DNA of 50,458 nt from assembly GCA_902526865.1 (NCBI GenBank), contig CABZMK010000009.1, forward strand, positions 1 through 50,458, given 5' to 3'. Under the pieces are notes generated by a model. That model did not search any database and was not told the DNA's origin. It was given only the letters and a program-made list of their open reading frames with translations. The translations under genes were made by a program, and so were the position numbers. This DNA comes from an uncultured Alphaproteobacteria bacterium (GTDB taxonomy: Bacteria; Pseudomonadota; Alphaproteobacteria; Methylaequorales; Methylaequoraceae). Positions within the stretch are counted from its first letter, which is position 1; every line of letters begins with the position of its first letter. Positions 17,737 through 28,182 of the stretch are shown here, piece after piece.

Positions 17737-18024
17737 ATGAATTTTAAACCATTGCACGACAGGGTGGTCGTAAAAAGAATCGAAACAGATGAGAAATCTT
17801 CGGGTGGAATTATTATTCCAGACACAGCCAAAGAGAAACCAAGTGAAGGTGAAGTGCTTGCGGTTGGACCAGGAGAAATTACTGAAGATGGAAAATCAAA
17901 GCCTATGAATGTAAAAAAAGGTGATAAAATTTTATTTGGTAAATGGTCTGGGACTGAAGTTAAGTTAGATGGTCATGATGTCTTAATTATGAAAGAGTCA
18001 GATATAATGGGTATTTTAGAATAA
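17737..18024 (+). CDS. groES: Co-chaperonin GroES
   Basis: This is the heptameric lid of the GroEL chaperonin. The 95-residue protein opens [16 protein letters not shown], and has the mobile-loop region ([19 protein letters not shown]) and the [14 protein letters not shown] block. I chose ATG at 17737, preceded by AAAGGA at 8 bases. The earlier in-frame ATG at 17728 overlaps that ribosome binding site and would add residues the family lacks. The gene is followed by groEL after 23 bases and is controlled by the upstream CIRCE promoter. Confidence 0.97.
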   Translation: MNFKPLHDRVVVKRIETDEKSSGGIIIPDTAKEKPSEGEVLAVGPGEITEDGKSKPMNVKKGDKILFGKWSGTEVKLDGHDVLIMKESDIMGILE

Positions 18025-18029
18025 TTTAA

Positions 18030-19718
<1,689 letters not shown>

Positions 19719-19739
19719 CCAGTCACTTTTATGGTCCGT

Positions 19740-19768
19740 AAGCCCAGTTGGAGAATTCAACTGGGTTT
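19740..19768. terminator. Hairpin between groEL and the convergent DUF934 gene
   Basis: Arms CCCAGTTG (19743-19750) and CAACTGGG (19758-19765) form an 8-bp stem, extendable by three weaker pairs, with a seven-base loop. Only three Ts follow on the plus strand, so it is a modest intrinsic terminator. It ends in the stop codon of the convergent gene. Confidence 0.6.
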
Positions 19769-20219
19769 ATGGCTGATAATACAGACCTTCGTCAATTTCG
19801 AGTAGTTCAAGCCAAATATCCCTATCCTCTTCTTTTATTTCAACAGAATCAAAGCCACACCTTATTAAAAATATGAACTGATCTGGTAGTACATGACCTG
19901 TAGCTCTAAGTTCTCCCTTAAAGTTATGTTTTTTTCTTAACATTTTTGCAAAAGTAAAAGGTCTTCCATCCTTAAATGTTTCAAAATTTATCTGTACCAT
20001 AGCTGCTTTTGAAATTTCATCTTTATCTGACAAAGAACAAGCATTTGAACTAAATTCGACAGCTACATCAATTTTTTGTTCCTGAACAATGTGCTTGGCC
20101 TCTCTCCATTGTGAAATAGAAAGTATAGAACCATTTCTAATATTTTCTTCTAAGAAATCCTGTTCTATAATTTGTTTATAATGATTTTTGTGCTCATGCT
20201 TTTTTTGTAAAATTATCAT
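19767..20219 (-). CDS. DUF934 family protein, sulfite reduction-associated
   Basis: A 150-residue protein of the DUF934 family, commonly encoded directly after cysI in proteobacteria. The family signature GRPFTFAKMLRKKHNFKGELRATGHVLPDQ is visible in the middle, followed by a FLIRCGFDSVEI region. Its biochemical role is unproven; association with sulfite reduction comes from gene context. It starts 26 bases inside the end of cysI. Nothing in the sequence points to a cofactor site. Confidence 0.85.
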   Translation of the reverse strand: MIILQKKHEHKNHYKQIIEQDFLEENIRNGSILSISQWREAKHIVQEQKIDVAVEFSSNACSLSDKDEISKAAMVQINFETFKDGRPFTFAKMLRKKHNFKGELRATGHVLPDQFIFLIRCGFDSVEIKEEDRDIWLELLEIDEGLYYQP

Positions 20220-21846
20220 ATAAATCTTTTTTAAATTCTTTTATTCCAATTCTTCGAAAAACTGACAAAAAATCGTCACTTTTATTTATTTTATGTTTTT
20301 TATAGGTATTGAGGATTTTTTCAATTGCGTCAATTAAGTCATTCTTGGAAAATGATGGCCCTACTATTTCACCAATTGCTGCATCTTCTTTTGCAGAGCC
20401 GCCTAATGTAATTTGGTAAAATTCTTGTCCTTTTCTGTCTAGCCCAAGAATCCCAATATTTCCTACATGGTGATGCCCACATGCATTGATACAACCTGAA
20501 ATCTTAATTTTCAAATTTCCTATTTCTTCTTGCTTTAAATAATTATTGAAGTGACTGCTAATTTTTTGGGATATTGGAATTGATCTTGCGGTTGCAAGAG
20601 CACAATAATCCATTCCGGGACAACAAATTGTATCTGTTATTAAACCTAGATTTGGAGTTGCTAAGTTTTGAATTTTAAGTTGATTCCACAAATTAAATAG
20701 TTCCTTATTAGATACATGAGGAAGAACAAGGTTTTGCTCATGTGTGACCCTGATCTCACTAAAAGAGAATTTATCAGATATCTCGGCAAGTGCTCGCATT
20801 TGATTACTTGTTGCATCACCAGGCGGTTTTTTTGGAGCTTTAAGCGAAATTTGTACAATTGAATATCCCTGAATTTTATGAGGGATTACATTTTGGTTTA
20901 TCCAATATTGATATTCTTGATTTTTCTTGAAGGGCATTTGATTAGTATTTGGTTTCAATGGAGGTAATCTAAAAAACCCAAAAATTTCTTTTATACTTTT
21001 GTCGTCGATTTCAAGTTCTTTATTTGAAAGTTTTGAAAAGTTTTCTTCAACTAGCGATCTGAATTTTTCAATTCCTAACTCTTTTACTAAAATTTTAATT
21101 CTAGCCTTATAAATATTGTCTCTCCTACCTTCTTGATTATAAGTTGTGAGAATTGCTTCAAGATAATTTAAAATGTCTTTTTTAGGTAAGAAATCTCTAA
21201 TTTTTTTTCCTATAATCGGAGTTCTTCCTTGTCCCCCTCCAACAAAAATCTCAAAGCCTACTTGATTCTTTCTTTTTATTATCCTTAAACCAATGTCATG
21301 AACCATCATGGCAGCTCTATCTTTAGTACAACCAATTACAGCAATTTTAAATTTTCTCGGTAGGAATGAAAATTCTGGATGAAACGTTGACCATTTTCTT
21401 ATTATTTCACACCATGGTCTTGGGTCTTCGATTTCATTTAATGTTAATCCTGCAAGGTGGTCTGAGGAGATATTTCTTATACAATTACCGGATGTTTGGA
21501 TCGCGTGCATATCCACTAAAGAGAGTTCGTGAAGTATTTCTGGAATATCTAATAACTTAGGCCAATTAAACTGAATGTTTTGTCTTGTTGTAAAATGACC
21601 GTAACCTCGGTCATATTTATCTGCAATAAAAGCAATCTTTCTAAGTTGTTTAGATGAAAGCTCTCCATAAGGTATTGCAACTCTTAACATGTAAGCATGT
21701 AATTGTAGATATAAACCATTCATTAATCTAAGTGGTTTAAACTCTTCTTCAGTGAGTTTACCTTCAAGCCTTCTATTTACTTGATTTTCAAACTGTTTAA
21801 CTCTGCTGGCGATTATTTTTTTATCTGTATCTGAATATTTGTACAT
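20194..21846 (-). CDS. cysI: Sulfite reductase hemoprotein subunit CysI (nitrite/sulfite reductase family)
   Basis: A siroheme and 4Fe-4S enzyme reducing sulfite to sulfide, 550 residues. The cluster ligands lie in CCPGMDYCALATA near residue 410 and in SGCINACGHHHVGNIG near residue 452. The N-terminal block GYGHFTTRQNIQFNW and the later RVTHEQNLVLPHV are the ferredoxin-like repeats of this family. Context (DUF2849 upstream, DUF934 downstream, cysH-cysD-cysNC nearby) favours sulfite over nitrite. No flavoprotein partner (CysJ) is adjacent, so electrons probably come from ferredoxin. Confidence 0.93.
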   Translation of the reverse strand: MYKYSDTDKKIIASRVKQFENQVNRRLEGKLTEEEFKPLRLMNGLYLQLHAYMLRVAIPYGELSSKQLRKIAFIADKYDRGYGHFTTRQNIQFNWPKLLDIPEILHELSLVDMHAIQTSGNCIRNISSDHLAGLTLNEIEDPRPWCEIIRKWSTFHPEFSFLPRKFKIAVIGCTKDRAAMMVHDIGLRIIKRKNQVGFEIFVGGGQGRTPIIGKKIRDFLPKKDILNYLEAILTTYNQEGRRDNIYKARIKILVKELGIEKFRSLVEENFSKLSNKELEIDDKSIKEIFGFFRLPPLKPNTNQMPFKKNQEYQYWINQNVIPHKIQGYSIVQISLKAPKKPPGDATSNQMRALAEISDKFSFSEIRVTHEQNLVLPHVSNKELFNLWNQLKIQNLATPNLGLITDTICCPGMDYCALATARSIPISQKISSHFNNYLKQEEIGNLKIKISGCINACGHHHVGNIGILGLDRKGQEFYQITLGGSAKEDAAIGEIVGPSFSKNDLIDAIEKILNTYKKHKINKSDDFLSVFRRIGIKEFKKDLYDNFTKKA

Positions 21847-21851
21847 AACAT

Positions 21852-22127
21852 TTATATTTTAATTGTTATCCCAGAATTTCTAATTTTATCTCTAAGATTT
21901 TTAATATTTCCAGAATCATCGAGTTCAACAAATTTGGGAGAAACAATAATACATTTTTTTTCTTCTCTAATTGAAATTTCTTCATATTTATTAATTTCAT
22001 CAAATTTTATTTTAATAGCTTCATCAGTTGAGCTAGACCATCCTTTTGATGTAAAAAAAACAACTTTTCCAGATCTTAGTTCATTTGCAGATAGCAAGAA
22101 AGTTTCTCCTTGAAGTTTTTTAACCAT
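21852..22127 (-). CDS. DUF2849 domain protein
   Basis: A 91-residue protein matching the DUF2849 family by its short length, the opening LLSANELRSGKVVFFTSKGWSS, and its position five bases before cysI. The family occurs in alphaproteobacterial sulfite reductase operons, usually just after cysG, which is missing here. Its function is unknown. It is the first gene of this minus-strand unit and starts 148 bases from the divergent lysK. Confidence 0.82.
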   Translation of the reverse strand: MVKKLQGETFLLSANELRSGKVVFFTSKGWSSSTDEAIKIKFDEINKYEEISIREEKKCIIVSPKFVELDDSGNIKNLRDKIRNSGITIKI

Positions 22128-22275
22128 ATTAAATCATATCCTATTTGTAAAAATATAGGGGAAATTAAATATTACAAGTATTAAATGTTTAATTAAAATT
22201 ATACAAAATATTTATGTATAATATATTTTTTTAAGACTTGATAATACTTTTAAACTCAATACTTTATTAAATAAT

Positions 22276-23823
22276 ATGTTGGAAATTGATTCTAAATTAT
22301 GGCCATTCATAGAGGCTAAAAAACTTTTAAAAAGATTAGAAGAAAAGGGAAAATCAGAATGTATTTTTCAGACGGGTTACGGTCCTTCAGGCTTGCCTCA
22401 CATAGGAACTTTTGGGGAGGTTCTTAGAACCTCAATGGTCATAAAGGCTTTCAAACAAATCTCTAATATTCCAGTAAAGTTGTATGTGTTTTCAGATGAT
22501 ATGGATGGATTAAGAAAAGTACCTCAAAATATACCAAATTCTCAAATTATTAATGAGCATTTGGAAAAACCTTTATCATCTATTCCAGATCCTTTTGAGG
22601 AATTTGAAAGTTTCTCTGCATATAACAACAATAAGTTAGTAACATTTCTTGAAAATTTTAAATTTGACTTTGAATTTAAGTCTTCAACAAGGTTGTATAA
22701 AAATGGAAATTTCAATGAAGGGCTTGAAGCTATTTTTGATAATTATGATAAAGTAATGAATGTAATTTTACCAACACTTGGGAAGGAAAGAAGGCAAACT
22801 TACTCTCCTTTTTTACCAATTTGCAAAGCTTCTGGAAAAGTTCTTCAAGTAAAAGTAAATAATCTAGATACGAAAAACCATAGAATAGAATACTTTAATC
22901 CCGTTTCATCCAAAGATGAATATTCATCAATTTTTAATGGAGAATGCAAATTACAATGGAAGGTAGATTGGGCTATGCGATGGTATGTACTAAAAGTGGA
23001 TTATGAAATGAATGGAAAAGATTTAATAGAGTCTTTTATCTTATCAAGTAAAATAAATAGAATTATCGGGGGCAGACCTCCAAATAATTTTACTTATGAA
23101 TTATTTTTAGACGAAAAAGGTGAGAAAATATCCAAGTCTATTGGAAATGGAATATCCGTTGAAGATTGGTTAGAGTTCTCTCCACAGGAAAGTCTTGAAT
23201 TATTTATGTTTCAGAATCCAACCAGAGCAAAAAGACTTTATTTTGATGTAATACCAAAAATGACAGATGAATATTTGAAGTTAAAAAAAGATTTTGAAGC
23301 CTTGGAAATCAATGAAAAATACAAAAGTCCTATTTGGTTTTTAAATAACGAAAAGGAATTTAAAATTCTAGAAAACTTTTCTTTCAATATGATATTAAAC
23401 CTTGCAAATGTTTGCAATGCTGAAAGTCCAGAAATTCTCTGGAGCTTTATTGAAAACTATTATCCGGATATCGACAGAAAGCAATTTCCTTTAATACAGA
23501 AACTTCTTGAATATGGAGTCGAATATTATAAAAAATTTGTATTACCAAAAAAAAAATATAGGGAACCCAATGATATTGAGAGAGAGGGCTTTACAAAGCT
23601 AATTCAAACTCTAGAAACTCTTGATAATAAAAGTGAGGCAGAGGATATCCAAACAAAAATTTATGAAATTGGAATGGAATTAAAATTCTCTAACCTCAAA
23701 GATTGGTTTTCAGGGTTTTACCAAGTAGTTTTGGGACAAGAGCAAGGACCAAGGCTTGGCTCTTTTATTAAATTTTATGGGATAAAACAAACCATTGAAT
23801 TATTAAAGGAAAAAGTTAAGTAA
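22276..23823 (+). CDS. lysK: Lysyl-tRNA synthetase, class I
   Basis: This enzyme charges tRNA-Lys. It is the class I form, typical of archaea and a minority of bacteria including many alphaproteobacteria. The 515-residue protein has the HIGH-like motif GPSGLPHIGTFGEVLRT near residue 35, and the KMSKS-like EKISKSIGNG near residue 284. The IIGGRPP block precedes the latter. It is the first gene of a long plus-strand run. The following DUF952 gene begins one base after its stop. I see no class II LysRS in the window. Confidence 0.95.
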   Translation: MLEIDSKLWPFIEAKKLLKRLEEKGKSECIFQTGYGPSGLPHIGTFGEVLRTSMVIKAFKQISNIPVKLYVFSDDMDGLRKVPQNIPNSQIINEHLEKPLSSIPDPFEEFESFSAYNNNKLVTFLENFKFDFEFKSSTRLYKNGNFNEGLEAIFDNYDKVMNVILPTLGKERRQTYSPFLPICKASGKVLQVKVNNLDTKNHRIEYFNPVSSKDEYSSIFNGECKLQWKVDWAMRWYVLKVDYEMNGKDLIESFILSSKINRIIGGRPPNNFTYELFLDEKGEKISKSIGNGISVEDWLEFSPQESLELFMFQNPTRAKRLYFDVIPKMTDEYLKLKKDFEALEINEKYKSPIWFLNNEKEFKILENFSFNMILNLANVCNAESPEILWSFIENYYPDIDRKQFPLIQKLLEYGVEYYKKFVLPKKKYREPNDIEREGFTKLIQTLETLDNKSEAEDIQTKIYEIGMELKFSNLKDWFSGFYQVVLGQEQGPRLGSFIKFYGIKQTIELLKEKVK

Positions 23824-24147
23824 ATGGATAATATTTCTAATCATGTTTATAGAATATTCAGGAAAGAAGAATTAGAAGAGTTTAGAAAAAGTAAATTATT
23901 TCGTGGCAACGAGCTGGATATTAATTCAGGTTTTATTCATTTATGCACAGACCAGCAAATTAAAGAAACAATTAATAAATATTTCAAAACAGAACAGACT
24001 TATATTGTAAAATTTAAAATTTCAGATTTGAAAGACTCATTGAGATGGGAAAAAAGCAGAAATGATGAAATCTTTCCACATTATTATGGGACATTAGAAT
24101 CAAGGTTAATAATACATATTACAAATCAATATAATGATGAACTTTAG
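23824..24147 (+). CDS. DUF952 family protein
   Basis: A small 107-residue protein with the DUF952 features: VYRIFRKEELEEF at the start, SGFIHLCTDQQI near residue 38, and RNDEIFPHYYG near residue 80. The fold is related to ADP-ribosyltransferase-like or RES-type proteins, but no activity is established. In alphaproteobacteria it often lies before pyrD, as here. Its start follows the lysK stop with the TAAATG pattern, and its end overlaps pyrD by 14 bases. Confidence 0.85.
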   Translation: MDNISNHVYRIFRKEELEEFRKSKLFRGNELDINSGFIHLCTDQQIKETINKYFKTEQTYIVKFKISDLKDSLRWEKSRNDEIFPHYYGTLESRLIIHITNQYNDEL

Positions 24148-25192
24148 AACAATTTCAAAGTTTTTCGATTTTCTTCCGCCTGAGCTCCTCCACAGTCTAT
24201 TTATTGGTTTTCTTAAAACACAGCTTTATAAAACAAATAACAGTTTTGAAAATTTAAAAATTAAAGTTTTTGGGAATGAATTCAAGAATCCACTTGGATT
24301 AGCTGCAGGTTTTGACAAAAATGCTGAAGTTATCAAAGGAGCAATAAATTTAGGTTTTGGCTTCCTAGAGTTAGGAACTGTTACACCCATGCCTCAACAT
24401 GGAAATCAAAAGCCAAGGGTATTCAAAATACCTGAGATTGAGGCTGTAATTCAAAGATTAGGATTTAATAACAAGGGTGTTGAAGAATTTTTAGATAAAT
24501 TAAAAAAAGCTCAAAAAATTAAAAGTATTTTGGGAGTAAACATTGGAAAAAATAAAAATTCGAAAGATTTAATTTCAGATTACCACTTCCTTTATCAAAA
24601 ATTAGAAGCTTATTCAGATTATATTACCATAAACATTTCTTCACCAAATACCCCAGGGCTCCGTGACATTCAAGAAAAAGGAAATATTGAAAAGTTAATA
24701 AACAGTCTATCAAAGATCAAAAAAAAAAAGCCAACTTTTTTAAAATTATCTCCTGATATATCTAGAAAAAATTTAGAAAATATATGTAGGTTAGTTTTAA
24801 AAAATGAATTTTTGAATGGTTTGATTCTAACCAACACTACCATTCAAAGGGATAGTATATATAAGAAACCAGTTAAAAATTCATGGAAGTTACGAGAGGA
24901 AGGTGGTTTGTCGGGTGTTCCGCTAAGAGACAAAACAAATAAAATTATTAGAAGTGCCTATGAATTGACTAATGGAAAAATCACCATTATTGGAGTTGGT
25001 GGTATTTCAACTGGTAAAGATGCATTTGAAAAAATATCTATGGGCGCAAGTCTTCTTCAGTTGTATACCTCATTAATTTATCAAGGGCCAAATGTTGTTG
25101 TTAGAATTCTGAGTGATTTAAGTTGTTCTTTAAAAAGAAAAGGTTTAAAGAATGTAAGTGATTTAATTGGAAAAAATATAAATTATGATTAA
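24134..25192 (+). CDS. pyrD: Dihydroorotate dehydrogenase (quinone), class 2
   Basis: This FMN enzyme oxidises dihydroorotate to orotate in pyrimidine synthesis and passes electrons to quinone. It has 352 residues. The N-terminal amphipathic segment (FFDFLPPELLHSLFIGFLK) typical of the membrane-associated class 2 enzyme is present. It is followed by NPLGLAAGFDKNAEVI, the catalytic-serine block NISSPNTPGLRD near residue 165, and the FMN-phosphate motif IGVGGISTGKDA. Two adjacent ATGs (24134 and 24137) could start it. It overlaps both neighbours, suggesting coupled translation. Confidence 0.96.
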   Translation: MMNFRTISKFFDFLPPELLHSLFIGFLKTQLYKTNNSFENLKIKVFGNEFKNPLGLAAGFDKNAEVIKGAINLGFGFLELGTVTPMPQHGNQKPRVFKIPEIEAVIQRLGFNNKGVEEFLDKLKKAQKIKSILGVNIGKNKNSKDLISDYHFLYQKLEAYSDYITINISSPNTPGLRDIQEKGNIEKLINSLSKIKKKKPTFLKLSPDISRKNLENICRLVLKNEFLNGLILTNTTIQRDSIYKKPVKNSWKLREEGGLSGVPLRDKTNKIIRSAYELTNGKITIIGVGGISTGKDAFEKISMGASLLQLYTSLIYQGPNVVVRILSDLSCSLKRKGLKNVSDLIGKNINYD

Positions 25193-26027
25193 TTTTTATC
25201 AAATTCAAAATTTATCAGAAATCCACAGTGAATATGAATGTTTTTTTATAGATTTATGGGGAGTTATTCACAACGGTGTTAATTTATTTGAAAACGTTCT
25301 AGATACATTAAAATTTTTAAAAAATAAAAAAAAGTCAATCTTTTTTCTCACTAACGCACCGAGAAGGTCAAACGTTATAAAAAAACAGTTATTCGAATTT
25401 GGTTTAAGTAACAAATTATATGACGATGTTGTTTCCTCTGGAGAAATAACATGGCAAAAGTTAAAAAGTAAGAAAAACATAAGATGTTTTTTAATTGGTC
25501 CACCTAGAGATTTTCATTTGGTTGAAGGACTTGATGTTGAAGTTGTTAAAAATCCAAAATTAGCTGACTTAATAATAAATACTGGCCCTTGGGGAGATAA
25601 AGATTCACTTGAAAATTACAAACCAATATTGGAGGAACTTGTAAATTATAACCCCTTAATGATTTGCTCTAATCCTGATAAAACAGTTATAAGAGGTAAC
25701 AGGTTTATGATTTGTGCTGGTCTACTTGCAGAATATTACCAAAAAATCGGTGGCAAAGTCGAATATTATGGTAAACCATACAGTGAAATTTATGATTATA
25801 CATACTCTATAATGAGAAAAAGGAATGAAAAAATATTAGTTATTGGAGACTCTTTAGATAATGATATTAAAGGTGCGAATCTACAAAATTTAGATTCATT
25901 GTTAATAACATCAGGAATCCACAGGGAAGTAAATAATCATAACGGTGTTGATAAAGAAGAATTAAATGATTTAATAAAAAAAAAAAAAATTTGCCCTAAA
26001 TTTATCATGAGGCATTTAACTTTTTAA
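25185..26027 (+). CDS. TIGR01459-family HAD class IIA hydrolase
   Basis: A 280-residue haloacid-dehalogenase-type phosphatase. Motif I reads [11 protein letters not shown] with the nucleophile aspartate near residue 23. The class IIA cap region follows LTNAPRR, and motif III/IV is [11 protein letters not shown] near residue 225. The family is found mainly in alphaproteobacteria; its substrate is unknown. It overlaps pyrD by 8 bases. Close to the C-terminus is a 14-adenine run (25976-25989) that could allow slippage. Methylmalonyl-CoA mutase begins 10 bases later. Confidence 0.85.
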   Translation: MINFYQIQNLSEIHSEYECFFIDLWGVIHNGVNLFENVLDTLKFLKNKKKSIFFLTNAPRRSNVIKKQLFEFGLSNKLYDDVVSSGEITWQKLKSKKNIRCFLIGPPRDFHLVEGLDVEVVKNPKLADLIINTGPWGDKDSLENYKPILEELVNYNPLMICSNPDKTVIRGNRFMICAGLLAEYYQKIGGKVEYYGKPYSEIYDYTYSIMRKRNEKILVIGDSLDNDIKGANLQNLDSLLITSGIHREVNNHNGVDKEELNDLIKKKKICPKFIMRHLTF

Positions 26028-26037
26028 GGGAGTAAAT

Positions 26038-28158
26038 TTGGATAGAAAAAACATATATAAAGGGTGGGAAGAACAAGCTTCTAAAGAACTTCGCGATAAA
26101 AACCTAAAAGATCATTTTTGGGAAACGCCGGAGGGTATAAAAGTAAAGCCTTTGTACACTGAGGACGATTTACAGAAAATTAACCATGAAATAGGTTTGC
26201 CAGGCCTACCTCCTTACACAAGGGGTCCTCGAGCAACAATGTATACGAATAGACCATGGACTATCAGACAATACGCTGGATTTTCCACTGCTGAGGAATC
26301 CAATAAATTTTATAAAGAAGGACTAAAAAATGGTGTAATGGGACTATCTGTAGCATTCGATCTTGCTACACATAGGGGTTATGATTCAGATCACCCGAGA
26401 GTTGTAGCGGACGTTGGAAATGCTGGTGTTGCAATTGATTCAATAGAGGATATGAATCTACTTTTTGATGGAATTCCTCTGGATCAAATGAGTGTTTCAA
26501 TGACAATGAATGGTGCAGTTATTCCAGTTTTAGCAAGTTTTATAGCTTCAGGAGAGGAACAAGGTTGCCCAAGAGAAAAATTAACAGGAACAATTCAAAA
26601 TGACATTCTAAAGGAATTCATGGTTAGAAATACATTCATATTTCCGCCAAAACCAAGCATGCGTATTGTTGCAGATATCATTGAATATACATCAAAAAAA
26701 ATGCCAAAATTTAATTCAATCTCTATAAGTGGATATCATATGCAGGAAGCAGGTGCGAATCAAGTCCAAGAATTAGCATACACTTTAGCTGATGGGAAAG
26801 AATACATTAAATCTGCCCTCGAAAGAGGCTTAAATATTGATGAATTTGCCCCTAGACTATCTTTTTTTTGGTCAATTGGAATGAACTTTTTTATGGAAAT
26901 TGCAAAGATGCGAGCTGCAAGATACATGTGGTCTAAAATTGTAAAAGAGTTTAAACCAAAAAATGACAGAAGTCTGGCTTTAAGAACCCACTGTCAAACA
27001 TCAGGTGTCTCACTGATGGAACAAGATGCTTATAATAATATTGTAAGAACAACTATTGAAGCAATGGCTGCTGTGATGGGAGGAACACAATCCCTTCATA
27101 CAAATAGTTTCGACGAAGCTCTTGCTTTGCCAACTAAATTTTCTGCAAGAATAGCTAGAAACACCCAGTTAATTATTTCTGAAGAAACTGGCATTTGCAA
27201 TGTCATTGATCCTATGGCTGGCTCTTACTATGTCGAAAGTTTGACATCAAGTATTGTCGAAGAATCACAAAAGCTAATTAGTGAAATTGACGAAGTTGGT
27301 GGAATGGTTAAAGCTATTGAAATGGGAATACCAAAGATGAGAATTGAAGAGAGTTCAGCTAAAAGGCAGGCAAGAGTGGATTCTAACGAAGAAACAATTG
27401 TTGGAGTAAATAAATATAAACCTACTGAGAAGCAAGAAATTAACATTCTCTCAATTGATAATGTGGAAGTTAGAAAAAGACAGGTGTCTAGATTACAGAA
27501 ATTAAAGAACTCACGGGATAACAAGATTGTTGAAAGCTTTATAGAAAAAATTAAAAATGCTGCAAGTAGTGATGAAAATCTTTTAGAAATTTGTATAGAA
27601 GCATCAAAAAATAGATGTACAGTCGGTGAAATGACCTCAGCAATGGAAAGTGTTTTTGGAAGGCACAATCTTTCAACTAAAACAATTTCAGGAGTCTATA
27701 AGAATACTGTGAAAAATGATGGCAAGATAGATATCATTGACAATGAACTTAATAAATTTGTAAACAAGAAAGGCAGAAGACCAAGGATGCTTGTTGTTAA
27801 AATGGGTCAGGATGGACATGATCGCGGGGCTAAATTAATAGCAACTGCATTTTCAGATCTTGGCTTTGATGTTGATATAGGACCATTGTTCCAAACTCCT
27901 GAGGAAGCAGCAAAACAAGCAATAGAAAATGATGCACATGTGATTGGAGTTTCAACACTCGCCGCTGGTCATAAGACATTAGTGCCCCTACTTATGGAAT
28001 CTTTAAAAAATAATGAAGCTAGTTATATTAAAGTAATTTGTGGAGGTGTGATCCCACCCGATGACCATCCCTTTTTGTATGATCTAGGTGTTTCAAAAGT
28101 TTTTGGCCCTGGTACAAATATTCAAGAGGCAGCCATTGAAATAATAAATTTGCTGTGA
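26038..28158 (+). CDS. scpA: Methylmalonyl-CoA mutase (single-chain, B12-dependent)
   Basis: The enzyme interconverts methylmalonyl-CoA and succinyl-CoA using adenosylcobalamin. The 706-residue protein has the TIM-barrel substrate domain ([20 protein letters not shown] near residue 63) and the [12 protein letters not shown] block. The C-terminal cobalamin domain begins near residue 580 with the [11 protein letters not shown] lower-ligand motif (DxHxxG). It is the large-subunit type that works as a homodimer, and no small subunit is adjacent. Translation starts at TTG 26038, supported by AAGGGAG five bases upstream. Its GTPase chaperone MeaB follows. Confidence 0.96.
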   Translation: MDRKNIYKGWEEQASKELRDKNLKDHFWETPEGIKVKPLYTEDDLQKINHEIGLPGLPPYTRGPRATMYTNRPWTIRQYAGFSTAEESNKFYKEGLKNGVMGLSVAFDLATHRGYDSDHPRVVADVGNAGVAIDSIEDMNLLFDGIPLDQMSVSMTMNGAVIPVLASFIASGEEQGCPREKLTGTIQNDILKEFMVRNTFIFPPKPSMRIVADIIEYTSKKMPKFNSISISGYHMQEAGANQVQELAYTLADGKEYIKSALERGLNIDEFAPRLSFFWSIGMNFFMEIAKMRAARYMWSKIVKEFKPKNDRSLALRTHCQTSGVSLMEQDAYNNIVRTTIEAMAAVMGGTQSLHTNSFDEALALPTKFSARIARNTQLIISEETGICNVIDPMAGSYYVESLTSSIVEESQKLISEIDEVGGMVKAIEMGIPKMRIEESSAKRQARVDSNEETIVGVNKYKPTEKQEINILSIDNVEVRKRQVSRLQKLKNSRDNKIVESFIEKIKNAASSDENLLEICIEASKNRCTVGEMTSAMESVFGRHNLSTKTISGVYKNTVKNDGKIDIIDNELNKFVNKKGRRPRMLVVKMGQDGHDRGAKLIATAFSDLGFDVDIGPLFQTPEEAAKQAIENDAHVIGVSTLAAGHKTLVPLLMESLKNNEASYIKVICGGVIPPDDHPFLYDLGVSKVFGPGTNIQEAAIEIINLL

Positions 28159-28162
28159 TAAC

Positions 28163-28179
28163 TTAACCAAAATGGTTAA
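28163..28179. promoter_or_regulatory. 17-bp palindrome before the HTH-MeaB gene
   Basis: TTAACCA, a three-base spacer (AAA), and TGGTTAA form a perfect inverted repeat between the mutase stop and the meaB start (28183). Its size suits a dimeric helix-turn-helix repressor. It could equally be a weak RNA hairpin affecting translation of meaB. It lacks a T tract and is not a terminator. Confidence 0.4.
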
Positions 28180-28182
28180 TTT

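Noticed and set aside
22128-22275. Imperfect inverted repeat AATATT-ACA-AGTATT between DUF2849 and lysK
   Set aside because: The arms mismatch, and such short AT-rich repeats are expected by chance in this sequence.
27228-27668. 146-residue minus-strand open frame inside the mutase gene
   Set aside because: It is a shadow of methylmalonyl-CoA mutase, with no ribosome binding site or family features.
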